DNA from: Nitrosomonas sp.
GTDB lineage: Bacteria > Pseudomonadota > Gammaproteobacteria > Burkholderiales > Nitrosomonadaceae
Direction of reading: 5' to 3'
Assembly (NCBI GenBank): GCA_031316255.1
Contig: JALDQW010000001.1
Coordinates: 1,488,001 to 1,552,000 of the forward strand
DNA: 64,000 bases
Shown here: positions 50,030-58,931 of the stretch, piece by piece
Layout: each line of letters starts with the position of its first letter
How positions within the stretch are numbered: the stretch's first letter is position 1
Position numbers and translations under genes: made by a program
Notes under the pieces: model-generated
What the model was told of the DNA's origin: nothing
What the model saw: the letters and a program-made list of their open reading frames with translations, nothing else
Databases searched by the model: none

Positions 50030-50980
50030 ATGAAAAGTAACATGTTAGTGGTCCTATTATGTGCAACATTCATGTTGAGTCAAACCAGCTGGGCTACCGG
50101 AAATAAAAATAACCGGGGTGTCGATGTCGCGGTGATTAAAGCCGAAAATGCGACCGGCTGGAATCGGCATCTAGGCCAGGTGCGGTATGAATGGGACTTT
50201 CTATCGGCTGATTTGCGCACAGCGGGCGCCAATACCGCAGGTGTTTATAATCCGGGACACAGTCAACCGATGCCGATTACACCGGATACACCGATGGATG
50301 CGGTTTTGGCGACGATTGTCGACCCAGATTTGAATATCGTTTTTCCGGGGGCATTAGATGCTTTTCCACCGAATCCGGCGGGGATAAATGTGCCGTTGCG
50401 TGATGTCGGTACCTGGACGTCTGGCTTGATTAATCATCGCAACGCCGATATGAATGCACCATTGGTCGATCATAGCCGTGTGACATTACCATTTCACTCT
50501 GAAGCGAGTATCGCAGTTCAGGCCCAAGCGGAACCCGGTTCACCGGACCCGATTACCCTTGGAGACTGGCTTAAGGCTACCGGTAAAATGAAAATTCGTT
50601 GTAAACCCGATGGCAGTGCGCATTTGCGAATCAGTGTCAGTGATTTAATCCCAAACAGGGCCTATACCGTATGGGCGATGTGGCATAGAGCCGATGGCGC
50701 GATTTTCCCGCAACCGTATGGTGGCGTGCCGAATGGTTATATTACCGATAACAATGGTGATGCTGTCTACGAGCGCTATTTGAATTATTGCCCGACCGAG
50801 GCTGCGAAATATGGAATCGAAGGTAACAGACTGTTATCCATCATCACCCATCTGCATTCAGACCATATTCTTTACGGTGCCGTGCCAACACCGACGGCAA
50901 CCGGTTTTCCGCCTGGAACGGTTTTGCACATGCAACTTGAATGGAATTTCCCAGGAACGGGCGTGCGTTTAATCGACTGA
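50030..50980 (+). CDS. Exported protein of unknown function, first of a three-gene unit
   Basis: A 316-residue secreted protein with a clear signal peptide (residues 1-22, ending SWA). No membrane helix follows. The C-terminal half looks like a beta-sandwich, with the aromatic strand IPNRAYTVWAMW (207-218) and THLHSDHILYG (273-283), then VLHMQLEWNFPG. Similar strand patterns occur in the third gene of this unit, so the two may be distant relatives. The His/Asp cluster could bind metal, but this is speculation. It is preceded by GAGGAGAGAG and a CRP-type site. I recognise no named family. Confidence 0.8.
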   Translation: MKSNMLVVLLCATFMLSQTSWATGNKNNRGVDVAVIKAENATGWNRHLGQVRYEWDFLSADLRTAGANTAGVYNPGHSQPMPITPDTPMDAVLATIVDPDLNIVFPGALDAFPPNPAGINVPLRDVGTWTSGLINHRNADMNAPLVDHSRVTLPFHSEASIAVQAQAEPGSPDPITLGDWLKATGKMKIRCKPDGSAHLRISVSDLIPNRAYTVWAMWHRADGAIFPQPYGGVPNGYITDNNGDAVYERYLNYCPTEAAKYGIEGNRLLSIITHLHSDHILYGAVPTPTATGFPPGTVLHMQLEWNFPGTGVRLID

Positions 50981-51023
50981 TTGTCAGTAAGAATAGTGAC
51001 CAATTATTTTGAGGGCATCCAAA

Positions 51024-52580
51024 ATGGATAACAAATTCATACCACAAGTTTCGCGACGGAAAATGCTGCAGTTGTCACTCGCGGCAGGAGCTGTGGGTGC
51101 AGGGCAAGCATTGATTCCGGGGTGGCGCGAAGCTACGGCCGCTAAGCACGGCGGCAATAGTTTCCGTGCCTCAGTGGTACGGCCATCGCACGGTGCGGTT
51201 GGTTTTACCAGTTTCATTCATCCAACTGCGGGATTGAATGTGCGGCATCTGAGTCTCGGCGCAGCCAGTTTAATTGATGCGTTTGTCGATCTAAACGGGC
51301 AATCTGCAGATGTCGGCAATGCGGTAAATTTACAGGATAACTGTCGCTTGCTGAATTATGAGGGCGTTAATGGGCAGGGCGGACATGGCAACCTGTATCT
51401 GGGGGATGGCACATTTACAGCGCATGGCGTGACATTTGTTGGCAATGTGCATATCGGTGAGGCCTGTGGTACAGGAATTAATGCGATTGTGCAGAATGCA
51501 CATATCCATGATGCAAGCTTTACCGGTCTGGCGGCGCATATTTTGGGCTCAACGCCGCATCAACCGATTGAAATTCCAGAAGCAAGTCTGGTGTTGTTTG
51601 GTGCGCGTATTCTCTCCCAAGATGATGTGCAGGCCAATATTATGCCGGTACCGGCGCCATTTTCGTTGTTTTTTGCTGATGTTGATCAGGAAAATCTGGT
51701 GCTGGCACGTGGATTTAATCTGCTATACCGTGCAGCTGGACGCATGATTCCATTTTCAAATGAAGCCGGGAATCCACGTAATCCTGGAGATCAATTTCCG
51801 GAACTGATCGAGGCATTTGGCAAATTGTCGGTTGCACCGCCTACAATTTATCGCCGTGGAACCGGGGTTATCCCGGGTCGTCAGGCGAACCTCGGTGATC
51901 TTGGTTTTGGCTTGTTTGAACCACATTCGCCAGTGCCTACACCTTCAACCCCGGCTCCGGATATGGGTGGATTAGGATTGAATGCCCCGCCGTCAGATTC
52001 TCCGGAAAGTACTGCGCGTTTTGTCATTCCAAACGTGATGTCGCCGGAATTAATCGATGATGGTGCGGTTGTTTTGGGCGGCTGCAAACTCGAAGAAGGC
52101 GTTCGGGTTGGTTCTGGTTCCTATGTGCTCGGTGATGTTGCGCCGACTGTGTCAGTCGGCAGGAACACAGTGATCGGACGGAATTCCAGTCTGCATGAAC
52201 TGACATTTACGTCATGTCGAGTCGGTGAGAACTGTGTTATAGGTAACCGGGTTGTGTTGCATGGTCCGGTTGAAATCGGTAACGCGGTTCATGTCGGTGA
52301 TGGCGCGGTTTTGTTCGGACCCCGCGTGCACGATGGCGTGAGAATCGGTGCGCGAGCATTGGTGTTCGGGCCTGTTGAAATTACCGAAGATGTGCCTGAT
52401 GACGCGATTATTGTCGCACCCGGAAATGAATTTCTGATCGCGCCGTCTGCACCGATGAACAGAGTGGCTACCACCAAAGTTTCAAAAGAAATGCTTTCTT
52501 ACTGGAAGCATGCTCAGGATGCTGGCGGCGGTTGTGGCTGCGGTGTCGGTAATATGGTCAATATGGGTGCATGGGTTTAA
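51024..52580 (+). CDS. TAT-exported left-handed beta-helix protein, gamma-carbonic-anhydrase-like
   Basis: A 518-residue protein. The twin-arginine signal SRRKMLQLSLAAGAVGAG (Arg11-Arg12) points to folded export, often with a cofactor. Two hexapeptide-repeat regions are visible, about residues 50-165 and 370-490. The first aligns by eye with the gamma carbonic anhydrase core (NLQDN and TAHGVTFVGNVHIGE), but only one of three metal His ligands remains (His134); positions matching the other two are Leu110 and Val139. The C-terminus has GGGCGCG (Cys504, Cys506). I use ATG 51024 with GAGG at 51011-51014. A catalytic role is doubtful. Confidence 0.78.
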   Translation: MDNKFIPQVSRRKMLQLSLAAGAVGAGQALIPGWREATAAKHGGNSFRASVVRPSHGAVGFTSFIHPTAGLNVRHLSLGAASLIDAFVDLNGQSADVGNAVNLQDNCRLLNYEGVNGQGGHGNLYLGDGTFTAHGVTFVGNVHIGEACGTGINAIVQNAHIHDASFTGLAAHILGSTPHQPIEIPEASLVLFGARILSQDDVQANIMPVPAPFSLFFADVDQENLVLARGFNLLYRAAGRMIPFSNEAGNPRNPGDQFPELIEAFGKLSVAPPTIYRRGTGVIPGRQANLGDLGFGLFEPHSPVPTPSTPAPDMGGLGLNAPPSDSPESTARFVIPNVMSPELIDDGAVVLGGCKLEEGVRVGSGSYVLGDVAPTVSVGRNTVIGRNSSLHELTFTSCRVGENCVIGNRVVLHGPVEIGNAVHVGDGAVLFGPRVHDGVRIGARALVFGPVEITEDVPDDAIIVAPGNEFLIAPSAPMNRVATTKVSKEMLSYWKHAQDAGGGCGCGVGNMVNMGAWV

Positions 52581-52618
52581 CCACGCTAATTTTTGATCGC
52601 TCATTAATGGAGAATGAA

Positions 52619-53182
52619 ATGATGCAAAAGACGCGAATGAAAACGAAAATTGCACTGCCAATACTATTTTTATGGTTGTTTTTTTTGGCAGTGAATGGCT
52701 ATGCAGCACCACAAAGCGCTATTCAGTACGCACCTATTGTGAATTTGGATAATCAGCAGGTTGCCGGGCTGGCTGAATTGACCAGGACGAACAGAGGTGT
52801 CAGCGTCCGGTTACGAGGTGTAAATTTTATTGCACCGCATAACGCTTACACCGGTTGGATCGATATTAACAATATCGCTGGTGATGATTCGCAGCGTATC
52901 CTGTTGCGTATTGCTGGCGATGTATCAGGTGATGGCAATGAATTGACATTGACGGGCAATCTTTCTGCTGACTTGGTTCCGCAGGCAAATGGTACTTCAG
53001 TGTTATTTAATAATGGCAACGGTGTTTTTAACGATCCCATGAGGGCAAAAATTGATTTCTTTGTAAGAAATCATGGAGAAATTATTCCGGAGCAGCTCGT
53101 GAAACAGGTCACCGAGTTCGAGGGGGGGTGTGAGGTCAATGATTGTGCAACATTCTTGTTTGTAAGTTTTGATGCGCCTTGA
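52619..53182 (+). CDS. Small exported beta-sandwich-like protein, third gene of the unit
   Basis: A 187-residue protein with a signal peptide (basic KTRMKTK, then hydrophobic to NGYAA near residue 30). Strands include PHNAYTGWIDINN (73-85) and a C-terminal block FFVRNHGEIIPEQL followed by FEGGCEVNDCATFLFVSF, whose two Cys (171 and 176) may pair. I recall similar RxHG-EQ-FxGGC endings in uncharacterised secreted proteins of many bacteria, but no function. GGAG at 52609-52612 supports ATG 52619. It starts 38 bases after the previous gene, so the three form one operon. Confidence 0.75.
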   Translation: MMQKTRMKTKIALPILFLWLFFLAVNGYAAPQSAIQYAPIVNLDNQQVAGLAELTRTNRGVSVRLRGVNFIAPHNAYTGWIDINNIAGDDSQRILLRIAGDVSGDGNELTLTGNLSADLVPQANGTSVLFNNGNGVFNDPMRAKIDFFVRNHGEIIPEQLVKQVTEFEGGCEVNDCATFLFVSFDAP

Positions 53183-53202
53183 AGGCATCAAACATAAAAA
53201 AT

Positions 53203-53265
53203 TCAGTATCTCATCAACGTGTTGAATATTGCAAAAGCAAGTAGCACACATTGATGGGATACTGA
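53203..53265 (+). terminator. Long hairpin after the exported-protein unit
   Basis: TCAGTATCTCATCAA (53203-53217) pairs with TTGATGGGATACTGA (53251-53265) over 15 bases with one G-T pair, enclosing 33 bases. It starts 20 bases after the last stop codon of the unit. Confidence 0.55.
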
Positions 53266-53328
53266 GTTGTTTCCGGTCTATTGTCCGGTCATATTGACTC
53301 GATTGATCAGTTGCGGTTTTGGGGATGA

Positions 53329-53424
53329 TATACTCGGCACCTGTTCATGTCTCACTGAAGAACGCATTACAGCGTTAAAATAGAACTCGGGGTGCTCGCA
53401 TACTTTGTGTATGCGCCGTTTTTA
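53329..53424 (+). ncRNA. Candidate small structured RNA or lnt leader
   Basis: A TATACT (53329-53334) could be a -10 element. Downstream, GGCACC near 53336 can pair with GGTGC near 53391, with inner GTTC/GAAC pairing and the hairpin AACGC-attaca-GCGTT. A terminator-like hairpin CGCATAC (53397-53403) and GTATGCG (53409-53415) then precedes a T5 run. No matching -35 was found. It may instead be a leader or attenuator for lnt, whose start is 28 bases further on. Confidence 0.28.
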
Positions 53425-53451
53425 GTTTCATTTTGACGTGTACCGCATCTT

Positions 53452-55002
53452 TTGATCAAGATCTTGAACAGGTTCTCAGAAAAAACAACTGGCCATTTTC
53501 GATTGAAGAATTTTTATTTTAGACTTATAACCGTCTTCCTTCTGGGCGTTATAACCGTGTCCGGTTTTGCGCCGTTTTACTGGTTTCCGGTGCCGTTGGT
53601 AACGCTTACCCTTCTATTTCTTTTTTGGCGCACCAGTGCAAAAACGTCCCAGACCGTATGGCTGGGTTTTTCATTTGGTATGGGGCTGTTCTGCGCAGGC
53701 GTTACCTGGCTTTATGTCAGTCTCCATGATTTTGGCGCCATGCCGCCAGCGCTTGCAATTTTTGCGCTGCTGATACTCTGCGCCTATTTATCCCTGTTTC
53801 CGGCAACCTGTGGCTGGCTGGCAGCACGCATGCGTTTGGCTTCGCCATATGTCTGGGCGCTTGCCGTGGCGGCAGCCTGGATGTTGACTGAATGGCTGAG
53901 GGGAACATTGTTTACCGGATTTCCGTGGCTGGCGCTTGGCTATTCGCAGGTGCCTGCCAGTCCTTTGGCCGGGTTTGCGCCCGTTGTCGGTGTTTATGGC
54001 GTTTCATTGATATTGGTGCTAAGCGCCGCACTGTTCTGTTGCTGGCTTGAAAAAGGAATGGCTGCATGGCGGCTTGGTGCGTTCCTGGCTTTGATCTGGG
54101 TTGGCGGATTTGGCCTTCAGTTGATTAACTGGACACAGCCGACTGGCGAGCCGGTCACTGTCAGTTTGTTGCAGGGCAATATTGAACAGGATTTGAAATG
54201 GCGTGAAGATCATGTGGAAAGTACCATGAGAACCTACGCGGAGTTGATTCTGGAAAGTAAAAGCCGCCTCATTGTGACGCCCGAAATTTCCATACCGCTT
54301 TTCAACGATGCGGTGCCGCCTGCATATCTGGCTTATCTGGCCGACCATGCCAGGAACAATAATGGCGATGTGCTGATCGGTCTGGCTGAACACGCGGAAA
54401 ATGGCGATGACACCTATTACAACAGCATGTTCAGTTTTGGTACATCGCCTGAACAGGTTTACCGCAAGCATCATTTGGTGCCATTCGGTGAATTTATTCC
54501 GTTCAAGCCGGTTTTTGGCTGGATTATCAATGTGCTGCAAATTCCGTTATCCGATTTCTCGCGCGGAAGCCTGGATCAGCAGCCGATGCAACTGGCTGGA
54601 CAACGGGTTGCAATCAATATCTGTTATGAAGATGTATTCGGTGAAGAAATCATCAATCAGTTGCCGCAGGCGACGCTACTTGTGAATGTGAGCAATGACG
54701 CCTGGTTTGGCCGGTCTATCGGGCCGCATCAGCATTTACAGATCTCGCAAATGCGGGCATTGGAAACTGGCCGCTATATGCTGCGCGCAACCAATACCGG
54801 TTTAACAGCCATTATCGACGAGCGCGGAAATGTTCTGGAACAGATCGAAGTCTTTACTACTGCTGGATTACATGGTGAAGCACAGGGGTTTAATGGCGCG
54901 ACACCTTACGTAACTACGGGCAATTATCTGATTCTGATGCTGGCCGGTGCTTTTCTTGGCACCGGATTGATTGCATCGTATCGAATTTCACGTAACGTGT
55001 AA
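53452..55002 (+). CDS. lnt: Apolipoprotein N-acyltransferase
   Basis: A 516-residue inner-membrane enzyme that adds the third acyl chain to lipoproteins. About seven N-terminal helices (to residue 220) precede a periplasmic nitrilase-like domain. The catalytic triad is visible as Glu in VTPEISIP, Lys in YRKHHLVPFGEF and Cys in INICYEDVFGE. WFGRSIGPHQHLQISQMRALE is also characteristic. The TTG start at 53452 has no good ribosome binding site and is uncertain; an internal start near residue 20 would keep the first helix. It is convergent with the LpxK-like gene, nine bases away. Confidence 0.93.
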   Translation: MIKILNRFSEKTTGHFRLKNFYFRLITVFLLGVITVSGFAPFYWFPVPLVTLTLLFLFWRTSAKTSQTVWLGFSFGMGLFCAGVTWLYVSLHDFGAMPPALAIFALLILCAYLSLFPATCGWLAARMRLASPYVWALAVAAAWMLTEWLRGTLFTGFPWLALGYSQVPASPLAGFAPVVGVYGVSLILVLSAALFCCWLEKGMAAWRLGAFLALIWVGGFGLQLINWTQPTGEPVTVSLLQGNIEQDLKWREDHVESTMRTYAELILESKSRLIVTPEISIPLFNDAVPPAYLAYLADHARNNNGDVLIGLAEHAENGDDTYYNSMFSFGTSPEQVYRKHHLVPFGEFIPFKPVFGWIINVLQIPLSDFSRGSLDQQPMQLAGQRVAINICYEDVFGEEIINQLPQATLLVNVSNDAWFGRSIGPHQHLQISQMRALETGRYMLRATNTGLTAIIDERGNVLEQIEVFTTAGLHGEAQGFNGATPYVTTGNYLILMLAGAFLGTGLIASYRISRNV

Positions 55003-55011
55003 GGTTTGGCT

Positions 55012-56184
55012 TTACGCAGCAAGTTCATGGCTGTCCTGTAACTGAAGCGCGGGTATACCATCTTTAATAGGGAAAGCCCTGTGTTCCTGATCGCAAACCA
55101 GGGTGTTTTCTTTTTTCTGATGGCGAAGCTGACATTTGCAATGCGGACAAATCATTTCGTTCAGAACCTCGGTATCAGCAAATTTTTCTCTGAGCTTATT
55201 GAGCACTTGTGCTTGCAGATTACCATCAACCCATGCTTCCACAGGCAGCGCCCAGATTGCTTCATGTGTAAATTCCAGGCATTGCAGGGCGCTTTCTTCG
55301 GACATGATGATTGCTTCTGCATGCATGCCGGAAAAATCTTCTGCCACAAACCGATGGTCTTCAGCTACGGTATGCAGATCGCTCCACAACCCATGACGTT
55401 GCAATTGATGAATAAACCATTGCGAATTTTCGTAAATGGTGATTGCGTGTAGTTTTTTATCTTTCAAAATGGATACTGGATGACGGCTGTCCGGATCGGA
55501 TAGCTTGTAGACCGTTTCTCCGGCCAGTTTCATATAATACGTTGGCGCCCAGTCGTCGGTATCGAAACGATGCTTTGGCGAACCATTCACGACTACCGCA
55601 TCGACACTGTTCAAATACTTAAGGTTTATACGGAGCGGCCCTGCAGGCAGTAACATGCCGTTTCCAAAGCTTTGCTCGCTAAAATCGGCGACTGCAATTT
55701 CAAAATCGCGTTCCAGTCGATGATGTTGCAACCCAAACGTACAAATAATGATATTACAGCCGGGGTTTGCATGGAGTAACGCTTGTGCCGCATCAACAGG
55801 ATCTTCTCCGACCCATACCGGGCAGATAGCCTCAAAACGCTTCGCCAGCAACAACGCCTTGCCACCCACACTGGCGGGTTTGCTTGATTGTGTCACTGCT
55901 TCCGGATTGCCCGTATCGAGATTTCCCCGTGCAATAATTCCGGGGCACAGGCCGCGTGCGCGCAGCATATCGACGAGCCATAATACCAGTGGTGTTTTGC
56001 CGCCATCATCGGCGGTTATACTGTCAACAATAATCACGGGCACAGGCAACTTGACCGACGGAAAAAAGTCCAGCCAGTAACATAACTTGCGTATGCGCAT
56101 GAATAAACCGAACAATAAACTCAGTGGCCAGAGCAAGAAGTGCAATGGTGTGATGCGATGCCAATATAATTCGGATAATTTCAT
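55012..56184 (-). CDS. LpxK-like protein fused to a Trm112 zinc-ribbon domain, catalytic residues replaced
   Basis: A 390-residue protein. Residues 1-335 follow tetraacyldisaccharide 4-prime-kinase (LpxK), a membrane-associated lipid A enzyme: N-terminal helix, LPVPVIIV, RFGNGLLLPAGPLR-like block (here FGNGMLLPAGPLR), and the GLQHHRLERDFEIAV segment. The usual GGTGKT P-loop reads DDGGKT (59-64). The catalytic Asp-Asp before GLQH or GFQH is Thr149-Phe150. The TEKDAVKC motif reads SEESALQC. Residues 340-390 are a Trm112/YcaR domain with ICPHCKCQL and LVCDQEHRAFPIKDGIPAL. LpxK and Trm112 genes are often adjacent; here they are one chain. It may be inactive or repurposed. Confidence 0.85.
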   Translation of the reverse strand: MKLSELYWHRITPLHFLLWPLSLLFGLFMRIRKLCYWLDFFPSVKLPVPVIIVDSITADDGGKTPLVLWLVDMLRARGLCPGIIARGNLDTGNPEAVTQSSKPASVGGKALLLAKRFEAICPVWVGEDPVDAAQALLHANPGCNIIICTFGLQHHRLERDFEIAVADFSEQSFGNGMLLPAGPLRINLKYLNSVDAVVVNGSPKHRFDTDDWAPTYYMKLAGETVYKLSDPDSRHPVSILKDKKLHAITIYENSQWFIHQLQRHGLWSDLHTVAEDHRFVAEDFSGMHAEAIIMSEESALQCLEFTHEAIWALPVEAWVDGNLQAQVLNKLREKFADTEVLNEMICPHCKCQLRHQKKENTLVCDQEHRAFPIKDGIPALQLQDSHELAA

Positions 56185-56433
56185 GGCGACCCCCTCGTTT
56201 GTAAGAAACGCCTACGGTTTAGAAACATTCTAAAATGTAGATCTGGAAAAAAAAGTGAAAATTCTCACATGATATTTGTAAAAAAAGCAAGATCCGCCAC
56301 CTGTTCGGGTTAACTGATCAGGCAAGGCGATAACGCCGCAATTACAACTGATCTGTTGAAAACTATATTCCTTTTTCGCCACTGTAATTGTCTGGATAAA
56401 ATAGATTAAATAATCATAGATGGTAACATGGCT

Positions 56434-56450
56434 TGGCACGATATTTGCTA
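56434..56450 (+). promoter_or_regulatory. Consensus sigma-54 promoter without an obvious gene
   Basis: TGGCACG (56434-56440), four bases, then TTGCTA (56445-56450) matches the sigma-54 consensus exactly, with GG and GC twelve bases apart. It points to the plus strand, starting near 56461. The first downstream sequence is antisense to arfB (56510-56962). The 325-base gap holds no supported gene; CAATTACA (56339-56346) and TGTAATTG (56393-56400) upstream are inverted and could bind an activator. Confidence 0.6.
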
Positions 56451-56509
56451 ATACCTGTTGTCGGTGCCGAATTGGGTTAAAAACAGGGTTTATTTAGTTG
56501 CTTTTATCG

Positions 56510-56962
56510 CTAAACGCCCTCGATTTTGCCACGCTGTGATTTTATCTGGCTCCGCTTGGCTTTGTTTTCCAACCGTTTTGCTTTAGCCGCTTTGCTCGGT
56601 TGCGTGGGCTTGCGCGTTTTTTTCTGAACGGTAACGCTTTTAATCAGCGCTGCCAGCCGGTTCAGCGCATCCTCTTTATTCTTCAGTTGACTGTTATAAC
56701 GCTGGGCCTTGATCGTAATAACCCCGTCTTTTGAAATGCGGCTGTCGCGCAAATTCAGCAGCCTTTCCTTGTAGGGGTCGGGCAACGAGGAAGCCCCGAC
56801 ATCAAATTGCAGATGCACGGCGGTTGATACCTTGTTCACATTCTGCCCGCCGGAACCTTGCGCGCGTATCGCATGGATTTCAACTTCCGACAGCGGCAGT
56901 GTTAAATTGTCTGATATTTGAATCACGCACAGTTGCTGCACGCTTTTTGATGGTGTATTCAT
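56510..56962 (-). CDS. arfB: Alternative ribosome-rescue factor ArfB (YaeJ/ICT1 type)
   Basis: A 150-residue stop-codon-independent peptidyl-tRNA hydrolase. The GGQ motif is GSGGQNVNKVSTAV at residues 36-49, preceded by the IHAIRAQ family start. The C-terminal tail, from residue 115, is Lys/Arg-rich (KKTRKPTQPSKAAKAKR), the part that fills the empty mRNA channel of stalled ribosomes. This tail and the short length distinguish it from full release factors. Confidence 0.93.
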   Translation of the reverse strand: MNTPSKSVQQLCVIQISDNLTLPLSEVEIHAIRAQGSGGQNVNKVSTAVHLQFDVGASSLPDPYKERLLNLRDSRISKDGVITIKAQRYNSQLKNKEDALNRLAALIKSVTVQKKTRKPTQPSKAAKAKRLENKAKRSQIKSQRGKIEGV

Positions 56963-56998
56963 GAACGCTGAGCCATTTTTAAAAAACCGGATTAAACT

Positions 56999-57099
56999 GA
57001 ATTCTCACAATTGAAGAATTGCGGAATGCGTATCCAGGGAAAATTCCAGCGAAAATATTACGCCTGTTATCCCGTTAGTATTCATTTTTTTGAGAATTC
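56999..57099. repeat. Widely spaced inverted repeat upstream of hsdM
   Basis: GAATTCTCA (56999-57007) and TGAGAATTC (57091-57099) are perfect 9-base inverted repeats, 83 bases apart, in the 208-base gap between arfB and hsdM. They could be regulatory or mark an insertion boundary; neither is shown. Confidence 0.35.
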
Positions 57100-57170
57100 G
57101 TGTTATTGGTACCTTTCTGGAATGAAAAATTCCGCATCAATAGCACAATAAAAACTCAACTAAAAAACGC

Positions 57171-58931
57171 ATGAACCATCAATCCCTTTCCGCCTTTATC
57201 TGGTCGGTCGCCGATCTGCTGCGCGGCGACTACAAGCAATCGGAATACGGCAAGGTGATATTGCCGTTCACGGTATTACGCCGTCTGGACTGTGTACTGG
57301 AATCCACCAAGGAAGCGGTGCTGGCAGAGCATGCCGACAAACTGAAAGCCGACATCAACCCCGAACCCTTCCTGCTGCGTAAAGCCGGCCAAAGTTTCTA
57401 CAACCTATCGCCGCTGGACATGAAAAAACTCATGGGCGATCAGGATCACATCAGGGAAAACCTGTTTGCCTATATCCAGGGATTCTCTGAAGCAGTGCGG
57501 GATATTTTTGAACGGTTTGATTGTTATACCCAAATCGAACGGCTCTCCAAAGCCGGATTGCTGTATCAGGTCACCGAACGCTTTGCCCATGTCGATTTGC
57601 ACCCCGATAAAGTCAGCAACAGCCAGATGGGACTGGTGTTCGAGGAACTGATCCGCAAGTTTGCCGAAATTTCCAATGAAACCGCCGGTGAACACTTCAC
57701 CCCGCGTGAAGTCATCCGCCTCATGGTCAACCTGCTGTTTATCGAGGATGACGATGTGCTGGCCAAACCCGGCGTGGTACGCGCCATTTATGATCCAACG
57801 GCAGGCACCGGCGGTATGCTGTCCGTGGCGGGTGAATACTTGCACGAGCACAATCCCGATGCCCGCCTGACCATGTATGGTCAGGAACTCAACCCCGAAT
57901 CGTATGCGATCTGTAAAGCCGATATGCTCATCAAGGGTCAGGATGTCGCCAATATCACGTTTGGCAATACGTTTTCCGATGACGGCCACCTGCACAGGAA
58001 ATTCGACTACATGCTCTCCAATCCGCCGTTTGGCGTGGAATGGAAAAAGGTTGAAAAGGAAATCCGCAAGGAACATGAAACGCAAGGCTACAATGGCCGT
58101 TTCGGCCCCGGCCTGCCGCGTGTCTCGGACGGTTCGTTATTGTTCCTGCTACACCTGATCAGCAAAATGCGCCCCGCTGTCGATGGCGGCAGCCGCTTTG
58201 GCATCGTTTTGAACGGCTCCCCATTGTTTACCGGTGCGGCAGGTTCGGGGGAAAGTGAAATCCGCCGCTATGTGCTGGAAAACGATCTGCTGGAAGCCAT
58301 TATCGGATTGCCGACGGACATGTTCTATAACACCGGCATTTCCACGTATGTGTGGATACTCTCCAACCGCAAGCCGGAACACCGCAAAGGACGGGTGCAG
58401 TTGATCGATGCATCAGGCTACTGGCAGAAAATGCGTAAAAGTCTGGGTTCCAAACGCAAGGAACTGTCCGATGACCATATCACCGAAATCACCCGCCTGT
58501 TCGGGCAGTTCATTGAAGCCAGCCAAGTCAACGAAGGCAGTGAAAGCAAAAAACCGATATCCCGTATCTTCAAAAATACCGATTTCGGCTACCGTACCAT
58601 TACCCTAGAACGGCCATTGCGCGACGAGAACGGTCAAATCGTGTTAGCCACCAAAGGCAAGCAAAAAGGTAAACCGCAACCGGACACCAGTCTGCGGGAT
58701 ACCGAGAATGTGCCGCTGAGTGAAGACATAGAAAACTATTTCAAACGGGAAGTATTGCCGCATGTACCCGATGCCTGGATTGACCCTGACAAAACCAAAG
58801 TCGGTTATGAAATCCCGTTCAATAGGCATTTCTATGTCTTCGAACCACCCCGCCCACTGGCTGAAATTGATGCGGAATTAAAACAATGCACTGACCGTAT
58901 CCTGACAATGATCAAGGGATTGTCGGCATGA
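57171..58931 (+). CDS. hsdM: Type I restriction-modification system methyltransferase subunit
   Basis: The 586-residue subunit makes N6-methyladenine in the HsdMS and HsdRMS complexes. The N-terminal helical domain (residues 1-140) starts with [31 protein letters not shown] sequence. The SAM loop is DPTAGTGGM at 208-216 and the catalytic motif is NPPF at 284-287. A C-terminal segment after residue 460 contacts HsdS. It overlaps hsdS by four bases (ATGA). Its codon use is richer in G and C than the flanking chromosome, consistent with horizontal transfer. Confidence 0.96.
   Translation: MNHQSLSAFIWSVADLLRGDYKQSEYGKVILPFTVLRRLDCVLESTKEAVLAEHADKLKADINPEPFLLRKAGQSFYNLSPLDMKKLMGDQDHIRENLFAYIQGFSEAVRDIFERFDCYTQIERLSKAGLLYQVTERFAHVDLHPDKVSNSQMGLVFEELIRKFAEISNETAGEHFTPREVIRLMVNLLFIEDDDVLAKPGVVRAIYDPTAGTGGMLSVAGEYLHEHNPDARLTMYGQELNPESYAICKADMLIKGQDVANITFGNTFSDDGHLHRKFDYMLSNPPFGVEWKKVEKEIRKEHETQGYNGRFGPGLPRVSDGSLLFLLHLISKMRPAVDGGSRFGIVLNGSPLFTGAAGSGESEIRRYVLENDLLEAIIGLPTDMFYNTGISTYVWILSNRKPEHRKGRVQLIDASGYWQKMRKSLGSKRKELSDDHITEITRLFGQFIEASQVNEGSESKKPISRIFKNTDFGYRTITLERPLRDENGQIVLATKGKQKGKPQPDTSLRDTENVPLSEDIENYFKREVLPHVPDAWIDPDKTKVGYEIPFNRHFYVFEPPRPLAEIDAELKQCTDRILTMIKGLSA

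Noticed and set aside
53384..53396. TPP-riboswitch-like CGGGGTGC string before lnt
   Set aside because: The other invariant parts of that riboswitch (CTGAGA and the TGAACCTGAT region) are absent.
56230..56439. Minus-strand frame of 69 codons between the LpxK-like gene and arfB
   Set aside because: No ribosome binding site or recognisable features, and it overlaps the sigma-54 element and spaced inverted repeats that better explain the region.
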